A stretch of DNA of 64,000 nucleotides from Nipponacmea schrenckii (Eukaryota; Mollusca; Gastropoda; Lottiidae). The DNA is taken from NCBI GenBank assembly GCA_030562195.1, contig JAUJPP010000005.1, positions 37,311,106 to 37,375,105 of the forward strand, given 5' to 3'. The position numbers were made by a program, and so were the translations under genes. Shown piece by piece: positions 36,601 to 48,600 of this stretch. Each line of letters starts with the position of its first letter. Positions within the stretch are counted from its first letter, which is position 1. Under the pieces are notes generated by a model that made no database searches, was not told the origin of the DNA, and was given only the letters and a program-made list of their open reading frames with translations.

Positions 36601-39600
36601 ACATTACTTGTATTCATCTAAAGTTGAAACCGTAAGAAGACTTGTGAGAGCTTTTCAAATAACGAGACTGCCTGTAATTTCCCAGCTAATGTTAACCAAA
36701 GCTAGTTAAACATGTCACTCTTTACAAATTTTTAAATCAACATCCACATAACCTGAAAAACAAAGCCCAGTAATCAGTCACAGAATTCAATATACAATAT
36801 ACCTACCAGAATAAAGAAGAATCAAACCCTCCAGCTCCACGATGATCACCAGGTAAAACAGGATCAAAGGGTAAATCTTTAAACTGTTTGATTCTAAAGG
36901 CATCCTCTAAAGTCATCTCTACTGCCTCACTATATTCCTCATCTTCATCTTTACGACCTGGTGTAGAACATAGAAGAACAATGAGAATCTTGAAAACAGC
37001 TTTGTTTACCTCCCAACAAAATTGAGAACAACCCTTTATATGTAGTTCTCATCTTTTTTCTTTAATTTTTGTAATTTTTTGACTTTTCAACAACCCAAAC
37101 AATTGAATTTAACAGGGGCAGGAGTAACAAGTAAACAAAACTTATTCTTGAATTCACAATGAAATGTAGTTTATACATTGCAAGGACACCTCTTAGTGTA
37201 TATATATCTGGACTTTTCCTATGAATTTAACAACCTTTCCAAAAACATATTGAGTGAATTTTATACCATCAGCAATAAATCAAATTAATACAATAATTTA
37301 GTGAAAAATAAAAACAAGAATTGTTTGGCGACACTTACCTATTCCTTTACAATTTAAATTAGTGTCAAGCACTATCATTAATAGATCACACCAATATAAC
37401 TCAACATCAGTGGTTGTTTGAAAATCAAATAATCTAAGTGGAAACTCTGTTAAATCATCTGGTAAAACCGTTTTCATATAACCTGGTAGTGATCTTCTGG
37501 TATCTCTTAATACAGCTTTACAATGCAGGTTTATAAAGGCCTGGAAATCAAAGCTCTGTGTCATATGGAAGCAGAGAGGAAAGGGGAATATTATGATTTA
37601 GGCAGTATGGCCACAGGCCTCGAATTTTGACGCGAACGAAACGATCGTTAGCGTGTCGGTTACGCAAAGTCTAAATTGGCAGAACGAAAAATTGGTTATG
37701 TGAACTTTTGCCGTATAACTATAACAGTAAAACTGTCTCAAATCAGTTTTCAATCGGTAAAACTCATCGAGAAGGTTGCAGGATGTTAAACTATTTCATT
37801 TTCAATACGCTACTAATAAAAATTCCACATTGTTTTATGGCAGTAGTATTATCTAACACGGGATCATAGCGTGAACCAATCTTAGGAAGAAAAATTTATT
37901 GCCCTCATTCCCGGGCCAATGTTAGGCCATGCATATGATTAATATTTTCTTTGTTATTGTAGAAGGGCCTATGTAATGTAACTTTCATCTCTATTTGATC
38001 GTTTTAGTTTTACTCTCACTTATTAAATTCAACAAACAATAGCTACTAAATAAATGTTACCTGTCAATAAAATATTATTAATAAAAAAAAAGTTAGATAT
38101 CAGCTAGTTGTGATTTTCCGGCGTAACTAAACATTTATTAACTATTAGCCTAGAGTCGATCTTGTACTGTTGCCAGGGAATCAGCCAGTTCCGTCACCTG
38201 TTAGAAAATGGCACAGCCAAATCGTAAACCAGAAAGCTCACTGTTAAGACTTTCAATAAATGGTCATTCAATAAAGATTTTAAAATTGTTGAAGTCGGCG
38301 ATGATGGAAATATTGAAAAACTGGAATGTAAAGTTTGTTCGACACACCTCTCAGATATCAGAAAGGAAGCCAACAGACGTGGGATCAAGGGGGCAGTCAT
38401 GTCCGGAATACAGAATTATGCCGATGGTGTAAGTTGTGTTCACAAAGGAAATATCTTGCGCCATATCAAATCAGATGGACTGCATGATTGGCCAAACGGA
38501 CATTTACCTAGTTTGCGATATCAGCAATTGCTGGAAGCGAACGTTAACTCACCATTTACCTACCTACCATACACCACTAAACGACGTAACCGATTCACGT
38601 AACCGATCGGTTTCGCGAACGTTTGAGTCCGAACCGAACTATCGGTTACGTGATGAAAATTACCGTCAACGATTTTTCGTTTACGCTGGGGAAGCAAATT
38701 TCGAGGCACTGTGGCCACCTGGAACTTTCCTCCACTCATATTTTAAAAGAGTTATGATATGCTATAGAAGAGAACTTTAGGAAAAAAACACTCAAGACAC
38801 AATTTTTTAATTGATGCTTGGACTATGAATTTTTTATGGTTTATTGTGAGGAGAGCAAAGGAAAATTAATAATTCATGAACTAAATTCCGTAAACACATA
38901 TCTTAGTTGGCTCAAAATTGTATTTACTACAATATTCATTTCAAATCCTAAATTTGCTCAATTGTGTTAACTTTATACTTTGTTTTATCTTCTATATTTA
39001 CGTTGTTCTCCAGGTACTCTATTATACTGGAGCCTTATTCATAAAACCTTAACTTAGATTTAATGTTCTAATCATCTGAATGATCAATAAATAAATAAGT
39101 GGTTGCCTTGCAAGATACGCCCACTTTAAAATATATTTTATGTTTTAACACAGGCAGAATCTCTTAACATTATTTAGGGCTCATCAATATAAATGTTCAC
39201 ACCAAATTTCATTCAAATCAGATGAAACCTAGTCTCTATTGCATTTACTTGCTAATTTTTCATGTGTTTGGACTAAGTCAAGGGCAATAACTCAAAAACG
39301 TTCACCGAAAAATTGTTACCAGCAAATTTGTCCGAGATCTTATAAATATAATGATCACACCAAATTTTATTCAAATCCAATAGAAATTGTAATCTCTATC
39401 ACATTCACAAGCCAATTTTGACTAATTCTGACTAAGTCAAGTGCAATAACTCAATAACTGTTCATTGAAAATCGCCAATTTTGAACTTATCCAAGATCTC
39501 ATCAATATAAATGATCACAGCATGTTTCTTTCAAATCCAATGAAAACTGTAGTCTCTATCGCGTTCACAAGCAATTGTGGACGGACTGACAGAACAATGG

Positions 39601-42600
39601 ACAGACAGACGGAGAGAGGTGACGACAATATACGACCACATTATAATGGTAAATTATTATGGTAATTATTCAATCATTTACTAAATTTCCTACAATTTGG
39701 ATATTATCTTTGTTAAGGTTTTGAGAATAATGTCCCAGATAAGAAAAGTTTCTTTACAACCCAGATTAAGCAAAACAGAAAACTGTCTTATTAGAAAAAT
39801 TAGATTAAACCTTTGAATATTTTAACAGCTCACCTTCTCCTTGGCTTTTCTGATCTGTGGTCCAAACGACAGGAGTCCCATCTTACTGAGATGTACACAG
39901 GACTCATAGAATGAGTACACATAGCGTCTGGCATACAGCAGTTGGTTGGTGATATGGTAAGGGAGATAAGTGATGGGATAAAGACGCTTTTTAGGATCTG
40001 ATAACAACTTTTCTAGTCCATCAATCTATAATAGACAACACATGAAAAAAATAAATTGTTTAATCGTATGTGAAATATTCAGGACTTATTGATATAATAT
40101 CAAGGTATTAAAATAATCAAATCATATCTTACAAATGTTTGAAGGACAATTAACAGAGAATCCAAATATAAAACCTCTAACAGAAGCACAAGATCCTTTC
40201 CCAATACTACCGATAAATGAGAACTAGTCTTGATTACCAAGATCATCTCTGACAATAAGTTTAACCCATATCAATGAAAAGTGCTCACTCCATTTTCAAG
40301 CTTTTATTTTAAAACTGTGGACATTTTGACCCCAGAATGGGTGTGAGTAGAATTCAGGGGTTATTGTTAGGTTAACAACACATAGAGACTCATTCAGAAT
40401 GCATTTGTCCCAAGAGTTCACTTCTTGTTGAGGAAAAATGCTTGAATCTGATTTGAGTACTCAGCTATTATAATTCTGAATATCCATGATTTACATTTAA
40501 AGGATAAAGTAGCTATTATGTAGTACATGCATTTATTAATGTAAATTTATTCTGGTAAATACATCAAAATATAAAGCCTAGAGACACACATGACAATCCA
40601 ATCAAAAGTTTAAAGGTATAGTCAGACATGACTGCTGAATACAAGCAAATAAACAGTCTACAGCTCTAGTCAGAGAAGGCTGGTGAATGTTTAATAGTGT
40701 ACAGATCTAGTCAGACATGGATTGTAAATACAACCAAATCAAATCTACTTCTGCAAGGGACTAAGATTATCATGTCCTTAACTTACTTTGGACAGTGTAT
40801 TCTATAGACCGGAATTAAAAGTCAAGGTTAGTATTAGTTGATTAAGAGTCAAATGGTTTTTGAAAAGTGGTGTAGGTAGCTTATATTAATGACCGATGAT
40901 ACAAACCTTATAAGGGATGTTGACTATCTGACAAACTACAGTTAATGGTAGAAGAATTAAAACATCACTGATTAAACACCACCCTTCACTCATATCTACA
41001 ATAATAATGATTACAAATATCACAATAATTAACACTTTCAGGAACAGAACATTGTAATGGCAGTCCTGGATTGACAGGTTCTGAATAATTTCAGTCTGAT
41101 CTAATTCTATGCTCAACTATGTCCCATTCAAATTTATCACTTTCATCCTACAGGCGCAATCATTGAGGTTGAGACATCATACCTGGAATTCCAATGTGTT
41201 TCGGAACTGGTGCTAGATACCGCTTCCAGGACAAATCATCATAATAGATAGGGGGTTCCTTCATTTCTTCCAACATCAGATTGATAGCCCCTTCATCTAG
41301 ATTCTACAATATAAACAAGTTATCAATTAAATGGCTACAGACAATACAAAACAATGACAGGCAATATAGCACAAGACTTTACTGATATACAACCTCTAGG
41401 GACCTCTTTTCCCAAATTTTTACCATGGTTACCTGTGTCACACAAAGTGTATGGAAAGAATACTTTCGTCACACAGTAAACATACGTTCAGATCTACTTC
41501 AAGTACTAAGGATTGTCCATACAGTCTTTTATGTATAGTACTTACTTCCCTGTTAGGAGTGTCTAGATGCCAAGTAAAGTCAATAGACTGTTGATCAGTA
41601 GGGGCAACACTCCCGGTTTCAGGTACTTGTCCTTGATAGTTATATAATAAATAAAACAACATCTCATGTACTAGCTGATACCGTTTAAACTTTGGTACTA
41701 AACCATATCGCCGCCAACTTTGCTGAAATAATATACTAGTTATTACAATCAATGTATTTAATACCGAATACCAGGCTCATAAATTCTAGAAATCTGTTGA
41801 TAGTTACTGCCTTTAATGCTTTAAATCAACAGTTTGATTGTGACAGTGTAATATTCCTCAACAAATATACCACTATAACATACCATATCATAGACCATGG
41901 GTGTATTAGATTTAACTCTATTCCTATATTCTTGGAAACGTTGTATGCTTTCTGTTACAGATGGAATAGAATGGATTGTTGTCTGGAAATATACATGAAA
42001 AGTTGTCAATCAAATAGTGTCCTGATACTTGCTATAAAACAAACAATCTAGTCCACATTTAACTAAATTATTGGAAATATTCTCTTTAATATTTACATTT
42101 CTATTACCACTGCCTTCAATAAACCAGTTACACAAACTGATAAACTGTAGTTTGTCACATGACACTTTAAAGTAGACAATGCACAACAATGACACAATCT
42201 AAGATTAGTGGGAAATTCATATAACCATTAATATAAAACAGTTAATTTTATATCAAAAATATAAATATAAGAATTAAAACCCAAAAACATCTTACTTATT
42301 ATGATTTTTTTAAACTAACACCTAATTTCACCATGCAACAGCGTTTGTCAGAGTCCACTTCGGTAATAATTTAAGGTAATTTAAAAGAAAAATTATTCAA
42401 ACAAACCCGAGAAGGAGTCTTGTGTTCTTCTCCTGGTTTTTTGAGTACTTCCATACTTTCTTTACGTACTCCTATTAGACGTAGTTTAGCCTGTTCTATA
42501 GCTAGTTTAACAGCAGGATCACTAGGTACTATTTCAGGTAGACAGATTATAGTCAACTACAATACATAGACAATTAACTTGTTAATATCTTTACCTTTTG

Positions 42601-45600
42601 AATGATCCAGAAAAGACTTGATATTTTAAAGTTCTGGCTTAGGAATTTATAAACTTAAATAAAGTTATAGGATGTATTTACCAATCATTGTTAACAGTTC
42701 TCGAGGCTCTTTCTCATCTCCATAAGATAGCTTGCCAGGCAAGGTAATATACGCCCACTGGCAGCATTTATTTCAAATAAAAACTTTTCAGTAAGGTTAC
42801 AATAAGTGGAATGAATTATTCAACCTACCAACCTATTTTTTTTTAGGGTCTCTAGTTTCATTAAAAACTGTCAAGAATTGTACCTAATAACAACTCATTA
42901 AATATTTTTCGGTATTTTTATGATTTGCAATAGGGTTCACCCTTAATAATATTTTGATATTTTTAATTCTTAATAAGGCTCATCCTTGGTTGATATTAAA
43001 CAATTTCAGCGAGTTTGTCAAAAAGGAATGTTTAGAGTGTTCACAAGCCAAAAGTTGAAAGCGTTTTTGAACACAGGCGCAATAACTGACACTAAATATT
43101 TTTCGATTTATCTGATTTTCAATAGGGTTTATCCTTGTGAGAAAACAAATACTAAAGCCAAGTTTCATCAAAATCCATTCAAAATTGTTCTTTCTAGAGT
43201 GTTTACGAGTTAAATTGAACGCGTTTTCAAAAACAAGGTCAATAACTTGTACTAAATATTTTTCGATTTTCAATAGGGTTCATCCTTGGGAGACAACAAA
43301 TACTCCAGCCAAGTTACATCAAAATCCATTAAAAATTGTTCTTTCTAGAGTGTTTACAAGCTAAAATTGAACGCGTTTTCAAGAACAAGGGCTATAACTG
43401 ACACTAAATATATTTCTATTTATTTGATTTATAATAGGGTTCATCCATGGGTAAAAACAAATACTCAAGCCAAAGTTAATCAAAATCCATTAAGAATAGT
43501 TCTTTCTAGAGTGTTTACAAGCTAAAATTGAATGCGTTTTCAAGAACAAGGGCAGTAACTCATACTAAAATTTTTTTTCGATTTTGCTGATTTTCAATAG
43601 GGTTCATCCTTGAGTTATAACACACTCTCACACCAAGTTTCATTGAAATCCATCAAGAATTGTGCCATGTAGAGTGTTTACGAGACAAAAATCGAACGCG
43701 TTTAAAAGAACAAGGGCAATAATTCATATTAGATATATTTTGATATTTCTAATTTTCAATTAGGCTCATCCCTTGCAATATCCAACAATTTCAGTGAGTT
43801 TTGTCAACATTGGTCATGAATTGTACCTTCTAGAGTGTTTATTAGCCAAAAAGTTAAACCCGTTTTCAAACACAAGGGCAATAACTGACACTAAATATAT
43901 TTCGATTTATTTGATTTTCAATAAGGTTCATCCTTGGGTAAAAACAAATACTCAAGCCAAGTTTTATCAAAATCCATTAAGAATTGTTCTTTCTAGAGTG
44001 CTTAAAAGCTAAAATTGAACGCGTTTTCAAACACAAGGGCAATAACTGATACTAAATATTTTTCGATTTAACTGAATTTCAATAGGGTTCATCCTTAAGT
44101 GATTAGAAATACTCATGCAAAGTTATGTCAAAATCGCTCAAGAATTGTAACTTGTAGAGTGTTTACAAGGCAAAAATCCAACACATTTTATAGAACAAGG
44201 GCAATAATTCCTATTAAATAAATTTCGATATGTGCTATTTTCAAAAGGGTTCATTCTTGGGTGATATTAAACAATTTCAGCAAGTTTCGTCAAAATCGGT
44301 CAATAACTGTGCTTTGTAGAGTGTTTACAAGCTAAAAATTGAACGCGTTTTCAAAAACAAGGGCAATAACTGATATTAATTTTTTTTTGATTTGACTGGT
44401 TTTCAATAGGCTTCATCCTTGGGTGATAACAAATACTCAGGCCAAGTTTCATTAAAATCCATTAAAAATTGTTCTCTCAAGAGTGTTTACAAGCTAAAAT
44501 TGAACGCGTTTTCAAGAACAAGGGCAATAACTCATACTAAATGTTTTTCGATTTCGCTGATTTTCGATAGGGTTTATCCTTGAGTTATAACATACTCTCA
44601 CACAAGTTTCATCAAAATCGGTCAAGAATTGCACTTTGTAGAGTGTTTACGAGCCATTCAAGAACAAGGGCACAAACTCATACTAATTTTTTTCCGATTT
44701 CGCTGATTTTCAATAGGGTTCATCCTTGCGTGATCATAAACACTCATATTAAGTTTCATCTAAATCCGTCAAGAATTACACCGTGTAGAGTGTTTACGAG
44801 CAATTGTGGACGGACGGACGGACGGACGTGGGTGACGACAATATACGCCCCCCATTTCATGTGGGCGTATAAAAATCACACCCAACTTGATCATTTTGCC
44901 AATGGAGAATCACAAGGGAATATATTATGGTATAACACATTTCTTTAAATAACAAGGTACATAAAGGAATGTGTTATACTATAATTTATTCCCTTGTTAT
45001 ATTTTACCCTCAACTTCTAAACGTCGTTGAAATCATATGTTTTATAATATATTTTTAAAGTATTAACTTACATCAATAGCTTGTCCTTCTTTATAAATAA
45101 CACTTTTTAATAACTGTATTCTACCTTCTTGTTGTAACCAATGTAAAATCCGTTTTAAAGATCGTTTATCCATCTTCTCTTGAATACCCTGAGCAGATTC
45201 ACGCTGCCAAATTTCCTATAAAATTAACATAATTATTCCTCTACTGATGTTTTTTTAAATCAAAATTTAAAGGGTGATCACAACAAATACTGAGCTATGT
45301 ATTTTATTCCTTAGAACAAAGGTATTACTATATCATGTGCCAAATCATAATACAAAATAATATTTTTATCTAATTTAAAGTCATACCTTTAAAATATGAA
45401 ATTCATTTTCTATAACTCTTGATTCTTGAACAGATTCTAAAATCCAGTTGGTTCTTCTCAATAATCGAGATGATGTTTTACCTGGAAACAAAAAGGTAAA
45501 GTGCAGGCAACAAGTTAACAAAATCCCCTGAGGAACAATTTCCACAAGGATACAGTTCCTTGCAATCTTATCTATGCTGTCACAATTCCAAAGGACAGCA

Positions 45601-48600
45601 ATTGCTTCTAAACCAATATCAAAATGAAGGGTAAAGTGAGTAAGTTCCACTTACGTTCATACGGATTAGTTAACCACTTTAATTTTCTTTTTTGAACCTC
45701 GTCTAAAGCAGAGTAACCTGAGTTATGTGCTCTTTTCTGGGGTGATTCACTATCTCCAGTCTCATCTTGACTTTCAGCTGCTAGAAAATATATCATGAAA
45801 TAATTCAATCACAGTAGTGTGAGCTGAGGAAATTAAAATGTTATGTTACATGTAATGAAAAGAGAAAAGAGAATTAAAAATTCTATAAGAAGATAAAGTA
45901 ACAATCATTCATTTTAAGTTAAGTTTACAAGAATAAGGCCCCAGATAAAACAAGAGAATATAAACTAACCAGTATCAATAGGCTCTCCTATTAATGTCAT
46001 ATTTTTCTGTAAAGCTGATTGTTCAGCTTCATATTCTTTTAACACCTCAGAATTCTTGTAAAGTCTAGCTGACACAAAACTAGAAATAATCAAATTTCAA
46101 TGTTGCTATAATTTACAATGTTGAAAAATGTTAGCTTATAATAATAAATATCTTGTATGAGTGATTTGATATATAGTTTACTATTTAACCTGTACATTAA
46201 TTTGGTTAGTAACCTATTAGAATAATGAAGTGTAAATGTGCAATGATTATATTTCTTTCAATTTCAACAGTTTTAAAAGGCAAAGGAATCCAAAATAAAA
46301 AGTCCACACACCCTCACACACAATAGAATTAAATAAAAATCTTACATGTTTTTCCTCTGTCGCCCACAATCCATTTTATAAGTATGACACATATCAAGTC
46401 TGGACATTTTGCGTAAGACAGATCTGGCTTCTAAACGTGTGAATCCCATCACAACACCGAACTGAGATTGTGAGAGACCAGTAGAACCACCTGTTTCTAG
46501 TCCTGCTAGACATTGGTGTAACATAGTCTTACCAAACTCCCATTCCATTGGGGTCACTGAAATAAAATAAAAACAACAATATACTAGGCCGTACAAAGTA
46601 AATTGTCTGTTTTACAGGCCCCGCGCTCCGGTAAAATACCCCACGCTCCAAAACTATTTATTGACATTTTGGAATAATTAATAAATAATGCACGCGCGTC
46701 TCCAAAATTGTGTGTAAAATAGAGTTATTTCCCCGTTCCCGAAAATAGTTTTTACCATAATTATCTCTCTTGACATTTAACGAAAAACCAGAAGTGGTTT
46801 AGAATGCGTTTTTCATCACAGATAAAAAGATTTTCTTCTACAACTTTAAACTGAAATTGATTCTGATACAATTTAACGTTGGAAAATACAATTATTTGCT
46901 GAAGGAAGCACAATTATGAAAATTATTCACACTTTCGTGAGGACAATCTAAACATTAAATTAATCTTTATCTTGATGATTTCGTTTCTGGATAATAATGG
47001 TGGAACAAATCGAGACCCGTTACAAGTAAAAGAATGCACCGGGTTTTTTTCTGCTATTAATTTGAAAAAGTTAATATTTATGGAAAAATGGGAACTAATA
47101 CAAGAAAAAATGAATTTTTCATACGTTCGAATAAGATCGATTTTCTCATTATTGGTATCACTCAACACATTCCGCTTTTCTCAAGTTAAAACCAGAAGTA
47201 CTCCGGTAGTAGTACGAAAAAATCGGCATTTGTAACATAGGCCTAGATAAAAATTATTAATCGATCTAATCAGATTGTTTTGTTCTTGTCATGTGATGAG
47301 ATGTATGACAATTTGTTCCAAAATTTCCAATAATAATAATTATTACCATACAATGGCATTTTAAAATACAGTTCAAAGATGGATAGAAATGGATTAGTAC
47401 TGTAGTAAAATAACATAAGTCTTGACATAATATTATCAGCCCTGTTGCACCCTAAGTGCATCATTGTCAGAGGTAGTAAATATGTTGGAATGATTACGTT
47501 TATGTGAAGTTGAAAGGTAAAAAAGTTCTGTTATTTCTATCAACTATTAACATTCAAACCCCAAAAACATCTGATAGTTGCATCTGAATGGTGATTTAAA
47601 TCTATTTTTTAAAATTTGTGGAAATAAATAATAAATAGCTTCGCTCGCTCCGATTTCTTCTGGTGCCAAATTTTAAAAAGCGCTTATAAATAATAAATAA
47701 TAAATTCGCCCTCTTGCCCCATTTTTAAAAAAAAAAGGCCTGTAAAACAGACAATTTACTTTGCACGGCCCTAGAACGAATATTTTTTTCAGTCTTACCA
47801 AGATTCTGAATATTTTGAAGTCTCAAAAAATGACAAATATAAGAAAATCATCATTTTTTATGAAATAAGCTAAAAGTTAGGAGAACCTATGAAATATGAA
47901 CTTTGATAGACAATTCCATATTCAAAACATTACTTGTTACATGAACTCAACTATATAATCTCTGCCTCAAAGACACTGTATAATTCCCCTTACCTTCAGT
48001 TTCATCTTCATCGGAATCTGAATTATCAGAATCAGCTATATCATCAACACTGACCCTAAATGGTTGAAGTAAGGTTATTACTCGTAGTTGTTTCTCTTTG
48101 TCATTACCAGTTCTATAATAGATCAATATAAAAATTAAACCAGACCTTACCAGAAAGGAACCTTCTTATTTAATAGAACACTAAGACAGATCAAATCTAA
48201 ATAAATAATAATATTAGCACAAAAATAAAATGCTTATTAAAAAAAGTATATTTGAACAAATTAAAATACAGACTAAAATACTTACTTGCAGAGGTATTCT
48301 TTAGGTGTAGCATTAGGTCGTACATCAGTATATTTCATCACACACGTTTTTATATACTTAGGATAGCTTGTTAATAATGATTTAAATGATTTCTTCATAA
48401 AACCCTAGATAGATACAATATAGCTTGGTTAACTTAATTAAAAACACAGTAATAAAAGCAACATAACATGGCCAAACGATTAAAATTAACATAGGTAGTT
48501 GAGTGCAAAAATATTTCAACATAAGTAGTTAGTCATTCTATAATAACAGGAACACAGAAATCTTACAGAAATTTCTATGATGCCAAAAGAAGCATAATGG

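Noticed and set aside
46972..47235. 87-codon plus-strand frame inside the Harbinger-like MITE
   Set aside because: No transposase motifs; the composition is that of the MITE interior.
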